DNA of 64,000 nucleotides from Nelumbo lutea (taxonomy: Eukaryota; Streptophyta; Magnoliopsida; Proteales; Nelumbonaceae): NCBI GenBank assembly GCA_022828595.1, contig JAKGHH010000002.1, positions 81,316,383 through 81,380,382 on the forward strand, in the 5' to 3' direction. The notes under the pieces are model-generated. The model had not been told where the DNA came from and made no database searches. It was given only the letters and a program-made list of their open reading frames with translations. Shown one piece after another: positions 24,001 to 30,434 of the stretch. A program made the translations under genes and the position numbers. Numbering within the stretch: the stretch's first letter is position 1; each line of letters starts with the position of its first letter.

Positions 24001-25272
24001 GTTCTTGTACTGTTTCTCATTTTTCTTTTTTGATAAATACTGTTTCTCATTTTCACTCATAACGAAAAATGGTTTACACCTCTCCCGTGGACGTAGGTGG
24101 TTAAGGCCGAACCACATAAATCCTTTGTGTTCTTTGTAGTACTTGTTTTTATTTGTCTTTGATTGGATTTCATTATTTTTGTTGCTATTGGGTTTTCTTG
24201 ATTGCTATTTCATTTCAAATACTTTGTAGTTTTATCCCATGGATGGTTGTTGTGAGCCCCAACAATCTTGCCATCATCACTGAATTTCATGACCTAAAAA
24301 CAAGAATATGGAGATAGTTTCCATTATGGCAGCTAAAATAAATAGTCTAATAAAAAGGCTAAAAATTCATAGAAATCATTTCTTTTCCTTTAAAAGATAA
24401 CATTAAAAGAAGACAAGAAAAAAAAATCAACAATAGGATAGGGGCTTAATGAGCACTGATAGCATAAAATAGTCTGACAATGGCTAATCAAGATATATTT
24501 ATCCGTAGAAAAATGCCTAAACAGGATATACTGTCCACAATATGACCACTGGATTCAAAGAACAGAGAAAAGAAAATAATAGATACAATTACTAACTTCA
24601 ACTCTATGGTGAGGCTGAACCAGAAGTGGATAGACTCTTTTTATGGTCAATAGTTCAATGGTTTGTCTTGTACTGGCTCAGGTCGCAATTAGTAACTTTT
24701 GAAACAACCCAGCTTGCAAGGAATAGCTTACTAGCCTCCTATGTTTCATCCTTACTACAAACATCGATAACTCCATGGCATCTCTTCTAAGGAGAAATAT
24801 ATACAAATTCTTCAACTAATACTCAGCTCTAGGTTTATATATCACCAACTGAAGTTAAAAAAAAAAAAAAAAAAAAAAAAAGAAAGAAAAAGGAATAAAA
24901 AGCAAACTAAGTCGACAGTAGAACTGTAGAACCCTAACCTGGGAAATAAAATTAAACAAGAACATAGGGGATCAATTGCTAAGTGTTGTTACCGACTGCT
25001 CGAAGATCCTGAAGGTGCTGGCGCATTGTAGCCTCTTCGTTGACAATCAAATGCAAAGGCTTGTTGGATTGATGAGGTTGTGCAGCGATAAAGAGAGCTT
25101 CAAGTAGGCGATCAGCGCCCAGTCTGACATCAGCAATGAGACGAGCCGCTTGCCCTAACCTCTCCATCGCCAGAGCCACCTGCTTCGGAGGCGCCTCCGC
25201 CGTGGTTTCACCAGATTCCGGCTGGTCTGGCTGTGTAGCAGACGCCACCGGCGCCTGAGGTTGCTGCTGCAT
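3648..25272 (-). CDS. MED27: Mediator complex subunit 27 (MED27), seven exons
   Basis: MED27 is a nuclear subunit of the Mediator complex, which links transcription factors to RNA polymerase II. The CDS exons are 25272-24993, 23289-23127, 17077-16603, 4393-4334, 4237-4169, 3946-3903 and 3831-3648. They total 1275 nt (424 aa plus stop), close to the length I recall for plant MED27. All introns are GT-AG and all phases join. Conserved blocks are PPKQVALAMERL (about residues 28-39), the run around SWGLHMPLVCPDGAVVAYAW and GQAGASAVDRTR (exon 2), LALKAFTDQKRRFFPHLED (exon 3 start), HPAGSIEPDAVAFFSPDE (exon 3 end), and a C-terminal Cys cluster around CCKCGRLL with HVGC near the end, which fits the family's zinc-binding tail. 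The start is the ATG at 25272, followed by the usual Q/P-rich leader. Oddities are introns 1-3 of 1.7, 6.0 and 12.2 kb full of transposons, and a microsatellite touching the exon 5 donor. Family identity is near certain; exact ends of the short exons are by eye. Confidence 0.95.
4076..4167. repeat. Compound (GT)n(GA)n microsatellite in MED27 intron 5
   Basis: The plus strand reads a GT-rich tract (4076-4140) followed by a pure GA tract (4141-4166). On the MED27 strand this is the very start of intron 5. The donor is G|GTTCTC and the TC repeat begins at intron position 3. Confidence 0.95.
4699..4950. repeat. Two-copy tandem duplication, period about 124 bp
   Basis: The unit begins TGGCCATTATA and contains GGAGAGGGAAGGAAAAGCTGG and CCATGGCCCTTATAAACTCC. 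It occurs at about 4699 and again at about 4823, with a 6-bp insertion in the second copy. It lies in MED27 intron 3 and is non-coding. Confidence 0.85.
5247..5477 (-). pseudogene. Ty3/gypsy reverse-transcriptase N-terminal fragment
   Basis: The minus-strand translation contains ELPDGLPNCSHYRLDPKEQ and RVKELLEKGHICPSPSPCAV. This matches the start of the plant Ty3 RT domain (pattern LP..PHYR..PKE..EL...V.ELL.KG.I..S.SPCAVP). Only this short piece survives. Just upstream (about 4990) is CTCCCCCTCAAGCTGG, a phrase often seen in degraded plant retroelements. It is a fossil in MED27 intron 3. Confidence 0.75.
5478..8186. other. MED27 intron 3 sequence with anonymous repeats
   Basis: No gene is supported. 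A GC-rich, self-complementary repeat lies at about 6030-6165, with GTCGCCTAGGCAGGCGCTTAG followed by related and inverted CGCCTAGGCGACGCC units; it could fold into hairpins. The stretch 6900-7450, with repeated GTTTTCCTAATT-type phrases and a TATATAAG, looks LTR-like, but I could not find matching ends. The remainder is AT-rich. Confidence 0.4.
8187..9245 (-). pseudogene. LINE (L1-type) reverse-transcriptase fragment
   Basis: Minus-strand translation reads from the linker before RT (SWSLWLKGDNNTACIHKMANARR, about 9130-9229), through the RT entry (DFYSSLYEEWW, then EEEIMDAIFHMEGGK, 8528-8830), to the post-RT segment ([29 protein letters not shown], 8237-8506). These are typical plant LINE motifs. 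The catalytic RT core between 8506 and 8530 is deleted, and a MITE sits inside. Non-functional. Confidence 0.85.
8853..9108. mobile_element. MITE inside the LINE fragment
   Basis: The ends are an 18-bp inverted repeat with one mismatch: GGTTCAAAGTATCGATAC at left, and the complement of GTATCGATACCTTGAACC at right. The 256-bp body has no ORF and includes an (AT)n run at about 8959-8998. The LINE reading resumes on both sides, so the MITE is a later insertion. Confidence 0.8.
9246..9798 (-). pseudogene. Ty1/copia GAG-pre-integrase and integrase remnant
   Basis: The minus strand gives SSERILFIPQFPFSLMSVSRL and LKTKRQIGGCKSGGSYFLD, then LVLWLHYHLGI. This is the copia GAG-pre-integrase domain. 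With frameshifts it continues into integrase-like residues (CLLSKHHWASFPP, then LSRMAWLYLMNGKSEMFSIF) down to about 9246. It is the downstream half of the copia element whose upstream half is at 13869-15368. The two were separated by LINE insertion. Confidence 0.8.
9799..13118 (+). pseudogene. LINE fragment: ORF1-like, zf-RVT and RNase H pieces
   Basis: Broken plus-strand reading begins near 9830. It includes an ORF1-like piece at about 9960-10110 (SRAIKKKISSRAGLLEHNR, then ICIPEGKQG) and acidic stretches at 11466-11700. A zinc-finger RVT motif CSLCKANDETFYHLL lies at about 12171-12215. RNase H-like remnants (LRAEIMDAMEGVQKA) lie at about 12690-12740. The 3' end is AT-rich and finishes TTATTGATCAAAAAG near 13115. 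The endonuclease and RT core are missing. Its left border falls inside the copia element. Confidence 0.7.
13140..13868 (+). pseudogene. LINE 3' end with RNase H remnant (second copy)
   Basis: The ORF at 13284-13565 reads LELIFDGSLLGNPSLAGIG and FIRDTTGAIKALSSGPIG. This is the start of the RVT_3 RNase H domain found at the C terminus of plant LINEs. The copy ends in a LINE-like tail, TTGCTTATCAAAAACAAAAG, at about 13849-13868. Directly after the tail the copia protease sequence resumes, which marks the insertion junction. Confidence 0.75.
13869..15356 (-). pseudogene. Ty1/copia gag and protease remnant
   Basis: Read on the minus strand from the PBS side, the order is copia gag remnants with stops (14600-15000), a zinc-knuckle-like segment (CIHYGLEGHTIGYYRDLHG, about 14230-14290), then a protease-like segment (WVIDLGATNHMIGTYSSF, VTLANGTVSSVSGVGVAIP) down to 13869. 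The protease active site reads DLGA where DSGA is usual. Many stops and frameshifts make it a fossil. The order gag-protease-[LINEs]-GAG-pre-integrase-integrase across 15368-9246 shows a single copia element. Confidence 0.7.
14435..14560. repeat. 62-bp tandem duplication
   Basis: The unit AACAGGTGTAGTCTGTAACT...CTTCTTCCATC occurs twice head-to-tail with nearly no differences. This implies a recent duplication inside the copia gag remnant. Confidence 0.9.
15357..15368 (-). other. Copia primer binding site
   Basis: The minus strand reads TGGTATCAGAGC, complementary to the 3' end of plant initiator-Met tRNA, the normal primer of Ty1/copia elements. It directly follows a CA that would end the LTR at 15369-15370. 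Confidence 0.85.
15369..16043 (-). repeat. Copia 5' LTR region with internal 264-bp tandem duplication
   Basis: On the minus strand the LTR ends CA at 15369, next to the PBS. The stretch from TATTACTCAATAAAATATATC to TTTTCAATTTTAACAT occurs twice, at about 15516 and 15780 (period 264), with few differences. The outer LTR end is not certain, because no matching LTR is seen on the far side. Confidence 0.65.
16044..16602. other. MED27 intron 3, exon-proximal part
   Basis: AT-rich intron sequence with a short GA-rich tract near 16281-16302. No gene or named repeat is seen. It ends at the exon 3 donor (GAG|GTAATC on the minus strand). Confidence 0.5.
17078..18142. other. MED27 intron 2, exon-proximal AT-rich part
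   Basis: No gene is supported. The stretch 17700-17950 is very AT-rich. Phrases such as GGCCCAGCCCAG (17290) and GGCCAAGCCCAAGCCCAAGC (18060) resemble ends of common dispersed plant repeats. The short ORFs are chance. Confidence 0.45.
18143..18809 (+). pseudogene. Ty3/gypsy integrase C-terminal half (element 3, Tat-like)
   Basis: The plus-strand reading runs LVLDNGKQFDNIRF, stop, DWCTEMGIHQRFTSINQPQ, then KVTNRIILQGLK, WAYQTTSRMATGKTPFNLTYGTK and, after frameshifts, GSGKHSPNWEGPYKVVKV to the closing MNLKLYYQ stop. It matches element 1 (33180-33790) and element 2 (51240-51981) domain by domain. The 5' part of the element is gone. It lies inside MED27 intron 2, on the strand opposite to the gene. 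Confidence 0.85.
19397..19930 (-). pseudogene. Antisense accessory ORF remnant of element 3
   Basis: The minus-strand ORF 19669-19397 (90 aa) begins KVLELQAQVEEMKAELERV and is a strong heptad coiled coil. It is followed by EYVDEWVDYVVPYLEKGF. Position and orientation (downstream of integrase, opposite strand, before a polypurine tract) match the accessory genes of elements 1 and 2. The N-terminal domain is largely missing, and only fragments are seen between 19670 and 19930. Its TATA-like box is at 20069-20077. Confidence 0.55.
20069..20077 (-). promoter_or_regulatory. TATA box of the antisense ORF, element 3
   Basis: The minus strand reads CTATAAATAG, the same core as in elements 1 and 2. 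It lies upstream of the antisense reading frame and inside the transposon. Confidence 0.5.
20376..20410 (+). other. Polypurine tract and start of 3' LTR of element 3
   Basis: GGAAGTGGGGGGCAAG is followed at 20393 by TGATGGGGG. In element 2 a like tract (GGAGTGGGGGGCAAT) directly precedes the TGATG start of the 3' LTR. Only the first bases of this LTR are recognisable before LINE sequence begins. Confidence 0.55.
20411..21146 (+). pseudogene. LINE 3' end with RNase H domain
   Basis: The ORF 20562-20849 reads WSPPERGFIKLNFDGSSLGN and VFRDEEGKVIDLFSGPVSEGDSLRAEVMAL, the RVT_3 RNase H domain of plant LINEs. After a frameshift it continues (ELVMTWLQKEEAGIWRYN) to about 21030. The 3' tail ends TTATTGATAAAAAAAC near 21143. 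This is a 5'-truncated insertion, normal for LINEs, in MED27 intron 2. Confidence 0.85.
21147..22142. other. MED27 intron 2, anonymous part
   Basis: No gene is supported. The stretch 21355-21550 (GCAGGATCTTTGTGATTCAGC, a GA-rich tract, then TGAGGTGTGAGGGCAATCACACC) looks like part of a copia LTR, but no partner or ends were found. A C-run lies at about 21763-21771. Confidence 0.35.
22143..22382. mobile_element. PIF/Harbinger-like MITE
   Basis: A 240-bp element with inverted ends GGTTGTGTTTGGTAAGAGTG and the complement of CACTCTTACCAAATACAGCC, flanked by TTA on both sides. The 3-bp TTA target site and GGxTGTxTTTGG termini are those of Tourist/Harbinger MITEs. No ORF. Confidence 0.85.
22540..23060. 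repeat. Two-copy tandem duplication, period about 257 bp
   Basis: Shared blocks such as TTATCCTAAATAAATACC (22703 and 22960) and TTTGATxCATTCCAA recur about 257 bp apart, with clear divergence and small indels. It is an old duplication next to exon 2 of MED27. Confidence 0.8.
23352..23575. mobile_element. MITE in MED27 intron 1
   Basis: Inverted ends share CATTTGATAACAGC exactly, and the similarity runs for about 30 bp. The element is flanked by TTA (23349-23351 and 23576-23578) and begins with a G-run of about 15 bases. It is a probable Harbinger-type non-autonomous element without ORF. Confidence 0.75.
23713..24264 (+). mobile_element. Solo Ty1/copia LTR with perfect target duplication
   Basis: The 552-bp sequence starts TGTTGGGGTTGTG and ends GAGCCCCAACA, and is flanked by ATCTT on both sides (23708-23712 and 24265-24269). 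It contains CTCCCGTGGACGTAGG and AAGGCCGAACCAC, typical of plant copia LTRs. No internal region or second LTR exists, so it is a solo LTR left by LTR-LTR recombination. Confidence 0.92.
24265..24992. other. MED27 intron 1, exon 1-proximal part
   Basis: AT-rich intron with an A-run at 24856-24881. No gene or element is recognised. It ends at the exon 1 donor (CAGTCG|GTAACA on the minus strand). Confidence 0.5.
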
Positions 25273-27240
25273 TTCTTTTCCTCGCTAGTTGCACTTTCCG
25301 GTGAGATCGCGTTCTACCCACTCCCGTTTTTTAGTTCGAATCAACTGGTCCACGTCTCTTAGGTCTGTCAAGTCTCAATGGTTATTGGGTTGGGCCGTTG
25401 GGGTCTGGTCGTCTGGACTGGATCTGGGTATACCCGCTTCCGACCCGATAAGAAAATACACAAACAGACAAACAGGGTGTATCCGAGCCGAACCGACCTG
25501 CCTATCTATTCGAGCTCGGTTCGCCAAAAGAATGTTAGGCTTGAACTCGATTTGTAGGGACTCGAATTCGAATCCGGCTGGGCTCTAAAGTTCATAGTTC
25601 ACGTTTGACTCGGCCTAGTTCGGTTATGAGCCAAAATTCTTATAAAAATGAAAAATTATACATAATTTTTTTTTATTTTACATACAAAAATTGTTTATTA
25701 CCATACATATAAAAAATAAATATACTATATATAATATTGTTATAAATATAAAAATAAAAATATATATATTTTACATACAAAAAATAAGAATTATAAAAAT
25801 CATTTGTTATCATATATAAAAAATAAAAATATTATATATATATATATAATATTTTGAATATATATGTATGTATGTATGTATTTAGCTCAAGCTCAGCTCG
25901 AAGCTCAATTTAAACCAAGCGAAATCAAACTATTCATGAGCCGAACTCAAATAATTCATGAAAAGCTCAGTTCATTTCTACCCCTACTGTCACACCCCTT
26001 GCAGTTGTACAAGATTTCCTTTTGTGTCTAACAATTCTAAATAACAAACCATGTTTTTTCCTTTCCCCCATCTCTCTCTACTTTATTTATATAGCTTCAA
26101 GATTTCCATTGTGTCTTACAATTCTAATTCTAGATTATATTAATCATGTCCCTCCCTCTCCAAATCTTATCTCTCTCTACTTTATTTATTTATTCATTTA
26201 TTTTATGTGAAAACATATTATTGGTGTAGGATGATTTGGACCGAAGTCCATTTTAGTGCTATGTACTTTGCTATTGCCGAAATGAAAATATCTAAGATAT
26301 GTATTCTTTGCTCTGTTTTCCTATGTTTTTAGTGCTACTTGTAATTAAGCATGTGCATTGCACGTATGAATTTTTTTCCATATTAATTACTTGAATTTTA
26401 GATATATCATAGTTAAGATATAAATTGAAAATTAATAAAAATAACAATATGATTAAAAAGAAACTTAAATACTTGTACTAAATGCTTACGTGAAGAAATT
26501 TTAAATAATAATAATACTAATAATAATAATAACAATAATAATAATAATAATAATAGTTATTATTATTATTGTTATTATTTTTTTAGTTATTATTATTGTT
26601 ATTATTATTATTATTATTATTATTGTTGTTGTTGTTGTTGTTGTTGTTATTATTATTATTATTATTGTTATTATTATTATTTAATTATGGCATTATTTAT
26701 TAACACATTTGACCCCAAATGGTTGAATTGCTTACCCACCACCGAGAGGGAAGAAAATGATTTTGTTTTCAATTTATTTTTCAAAATATTTATTTTTATA
26801 TTATTAAAATTAATGTTGTGGATTTAATTAATAGAATTTAATGATGAGAAAAATATATCTTAAATATATGATTTAATAAGAGAATATACCTTAGATATGA
26901 GATTTAATGAGAGATAATAGGAAAATAGTTTTACTTCCAATTGGTTTTAAATTGTACACTCCATTTCCATCATTGATAAATAAATTTCTTATTTATCATC
27001 AATGTTTTCAAGTTGTTGTTGACTTAGCTAATTGAATTATTCAAACCGTCACTTGGCCTTGATCTTAAGTTTGGTTCTATTGAAACATTCCCCCTTTTAG
27101 TTAAAAACCATCTAACTCGGGTGGTTCAACCAATGCCACGTTCGACCTAGTGCAGGTTGCACACTTAATTATGTGCAAACTTTTGGAAGTCATAACTTTC
27201 CACTTTGATGTCTGGTCGGGGTTATCTTTCTTTTTTGAGT
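25273..27240. other. Intergenic region upstream of MED27
   Basis: The first 300 bp are the presumed MED27 promoter and 5' UTR; no clear TATA box was found. From 25480 to 25990 there are phrases (GAGCCGAACCGACC, CTCAAGCTCAGCTCGAAGCTC, TTTCATTTCTACCCCTAC-like end) typical of a dispersed hAT-type plant repeat, split by an AT-rich core. Around 26005-26195 an approximately 88-bp unit (CAAGATTTCCxTTGTGTCT) is duplicated. No coding sequence. Confidence 0.45.
26503..26682. repeat. Inverted trinucleotide microsatellite (TAA)n/(TTA)n
   Basis: A (TAA)n tract runs to about 26553, then flips to (TTA)n with an internal (TTG)7-like block. The two halves are complementary and could form one long hairpin. 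Confidence 0.95.
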
Positions 27241-27609
27241 AAATTTTCAAGATCTACATGTTCCAAGGGCCTTAGGTGCCTTGCCTTGTGGTGTGTCCAG
27301 AAGCGCGTCATTAAACAGTCCGGAACACCAATTTAAACATTTATAATTTTTATCGTTTCTCAAACAACTACTAATATAATAAGTGGGTGAGAACGACTCA
27401 TATCCACAAGGAAGCAAGCTAAAAATTAATATATACTTAGATCCAGACAAGAGAATGCAATCGAGAATGGCAAAAAATACAAAAATAAAATCTATTATTG
27501 CTGAAATTAAATGTTTCGAATTTAAATAAGACAATAAATAAATATCAGAATATAATAAAGTATGGGAATCAAGAAAGGAAATAAAAGAAATAAATAAATA
27601 AAATAATCC

Positions 27610-28000
27610 AAAATTCGGATCCGGTGGCAGTAGCTGCAGATCATCCAGACAGCTTGTAGAAACCCCTCCTGACAAGAACCGGGCGTCCATCCTTTCTAAA
27701 CCTTCGAACCCCTCGAGACACCTTAGCCTTGAACCGAATGAATTCAGATCTGCAAAATAGAGAAACGAACAAAAATTAAATATAAAATATTGTAGAAATA
27801 AAAATAACAGAAAAAAAATAAAGAAAAGAAAAGAATGGTTGATCAAATCCAATGGCGGTAGTTGCATAATAGTTGAATAGCTTGCAGAAACCCCTCCTGA
27901 CAAGATCTAGGCGTCCTCTCCTTCTACAATCCTTGAACTCCTCAAGAAACCTTAGCCTTGTTAACTGGGTGAATTGACCAACCCCTTCTCCAGGGCCCCT
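27610..28000. repeat. Two-copy tandem duplication, period about 228 bp
   Basis: The block GAAACCCCTCCTGACAAGA followed by GGCGTCC and ACCTTAGCCTTG occurs at about 27658 and 27886. A 218-aa open frame on the minus strand (27247-27903) runs across this unit, but is low-complexity and Phe/Leu-rich and not credible as a gene. Confidence 0.75.
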
Positions 28001-29045
28001 GGGGTCCTTTTAATAGAGAAGAGTGGATATATCTGGAATTATAAAGAAAGAGGGGGCGACAGTTGGGTTTTAGCAAAAATATGGGTGTCATAAGGTTTAG
28101 AATGAAGGGTTAGGATGGTTCTAGGGTGATCCTAAGGCTGAGAAGAAAATGAGAAGGCACCCAATATTATGTAAGGCTGGGATTTAATGGCTAAAGGCTA
28201 AATGGTGAAGATTAGAAGTTAGGTGGTTCACAGGGTTAGAATGCTAAAAGGAGAGTGCCCAAGAATGGATGGTGGAGATTAAAAGGGATGGAAGGTGAGG
28301 ATTTAGCAGTTAAGGGCGACTAGGGTTTGTTAAAAGTGAAAAGAATGGGTTAAAAGGCGCCCTAGGGTTTGCTAAGGCGTGGGGAGCATGCTAATACAGT
28401 AGGAGGGGCGCCAAAATGAGTTTAGCAGCTAGGAGGTGCCCTCCTACTTTCAGTTTTTCACAAAAATACCCCCTCTCTTAGTTGGATTTCACACCAACTT
28501 CCCAAAATTTGTATTTCAGCCATGAAAACTTCATAGTTTTCCTTAGAATTTGCAAAGAGACCCTTAGAGGCCACAACATTGCATTTAACTAAGAAAATGG
28601 CACATCTTGACTATCATAAGGCTGAAAATACCCCAAAAATGATGCCCTTAAGGCATCAAAATGTAGAGTTATCACCTTGCTATTTTCATGAAAAAGAAAC
28701 CCCTTTTTTGCCCCCCAATTGTAATTTTTAATATTTTTATAAATAAAAAATTAAAATCTGAATTAAAAAAAATTAAACAAATGTAACATAATACATATAT
28801 TATATGTAATATATGCAAAACATAATTATAAAATATATGTAAAACAAAACTATAATATATGTAAAACATAATTATACTATTTATTGATAAAATATGTATT
28901 TTTACACACAAACACACATATATAGTGTTGATGCAAAGCGGTTTGACATGTTTGACCTTGATAGTCAAACTGGTGACCTGTGACCCGATGGCAAAAGTGG
29001 GTCTGCCTCCGGGTCGATTTTTAAAACATTGTTTATCATACTTAC
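28001..29045. other. Intergenic, no gene seen
   Basis: The stretch 28001-28440 has recurring TAAGGxT, AGGGTTAG and TTAGCAG phrases, a degenerate repeat-like texture. 28720-28920 is AT-rich. 28940-29035 (GTTTGACATGTTTGACC, ACCCGATGGC, CTCCGGGTCG) looks like a dispersed repeat end. The flank just before the retrotransposon is CTTAC. Confidence 0.4.
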
Positions 29046-29943
29046 TGATGTTGCACGATCCGGGCACTCCTAGCAGGCAGAAACCTGGCTCCTAGCTAGT
29101 GACGGGCGGTACCTGAGGTGAAGAGGAAGATGCAGAATTCCCGGGGAGCTCGCCCGGCGGGAACACTCCGATGCTTAAGTTAGAACTCTAACAGAATTGA
29201 AGAATACAAATAAAGAGCTAAGAGTGCAGATGGTGCAAGTTCAATACCTTGACTCCTCGAGGGTTGGGGTCTTTTTATATTGGAGATCTCTCAAATCAGA
29301 CAAAATCGCCTCTACCACAGCCGTTACTGCCAGAGCGAAGGTGGCGGATGCAGGCAGCCGTTGCAGGGTACGGACCTGTCAGGCGTGCCACATCTGGCAG
29401 AAGTGGCAGGCACGACGCCGCCTGACAAGAGACATGGGCGCAACCTCCAGATTCGGTAGGTACTATTGTCAGGTAGATCTTTCCTGCAGGTTGCCGAGCT
29501 GCCTTGGTCCGAGCTACCTTATGCCGGGGTGTTGCGGGTACGCTGAGGTGCTTATACTTGAGGCGAGCCTTAGGTAAGTATGAGTAGGAGTGTTAATGGG
29601 GATGTCCCGAAGTGTTTCCACTTCGGGATACTTACCCATAGATCGGGGTGTTCCCTTCTCAAGAAGGAAAAGTTCGGGGCCCGTTGGGAGGAGCTCGGGT
29701 CTTGGGAGGAGCTCAAGAGTCCTCGCTTGGAGGGAACTCGGGGTGCTCCTCCCTTAGGGAGAATTCGGGGTAAGCTGGATGCTTCTTCTCGGCAAGTTGC
29801 CATGTCCACCGAGTTGTATCGCCGGGCTCCAGCGAGTTCATTACGCCGAGTTATGGCCAGGCTGCCACGTTGAGTTGTCACTTGTGTCAGGTTGTACCCA
29901 CGTGTCCCCGTGCTATGACATCGAGCCAAATCACCCTCCATCA
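29046..29943 (-). repeat. 3' LTR of element 1
   Basis: An 898-bp LTR. On the plus strand it starts TGATGTTGCACGATC and ends CCATCA. It is a direct repeat of 40655-41143 over the retained part, with visible divergence. The adjacent ATTGCCCCCCACTCCCC (29944-29960) is the complement of the polypurine tract. Confidence 0.9.
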
Positions 29944-30244
29944 ATTGCCCCCCACTCCCCGTGCTGGGGATTCTGACCCAGCGCGGGGAGTCCGTGGTGT
30001 GCCAGGTGGATTTGGCTCGGAGCTCCGGCCTTCTAGTTAGGCGACTTATTGGTCAGACCAGTTCACTGCTCGGCTCAATCAAGGGCAACCTAGATCATGT
30101 ACAGTCTACGCGCGGAAGTCACGCGATCTATGGACTCCGCGGATGTCAAAAAATGCGCTAAACCGATTTTTCCTTGGGGGGTCGCATAGCCGGTTTTCTT
30201 GAGAGTCGTCAGATCGTCTTGATCTTGACCGTTGATGCCCGAGT

Positions 30245-30261
30245 ACAATGGCTATAAATAG
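30245..30261 (+). promoter_or_regulatory. TATA box of the antisense gene, element 1
   Basis: The sequence ACAATGGCTATAAATAG is identical over 17 bases to the one in element 2 (minus strand, 54694-54710). The core TATAAATAG (30253-30261) lies 182 bp upstream of the antisense start codon. Confidence 0.7.
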
Positions 30262-30434
30262 TGGGGGTCCTGGTCATTTTTCCCTCACCATAAGTTCTCA
30301 GCATTCATCTTGAGCTCGCGTCTAAGGTCTCTAGCTCGGGTCAATTCTCCCCAGTTCGGTTGTTTTTCCTTGGAGAGTCCCCTTAGCTTTTCTTTAAGTT
30401 TCCTTTCCTTCCAGTTCGTTTCATTTTCTCCGCT

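Noticed and set aside
27247..27903. 218-aa open frame on the minus strand
   Set aside because: It is Phe/Leu/Ser-rich, runs across a 228-bp non-coding duplication and AT-rich DNA, and resembles no family. It is a chance ORF.
28672..29067. 131-aa minus-strand ORF
   Set aside because: AT-rich, low complexity (many Ile, Tyr, Phe), overlaps the retrotransposon boundary and has no recognisable domain.
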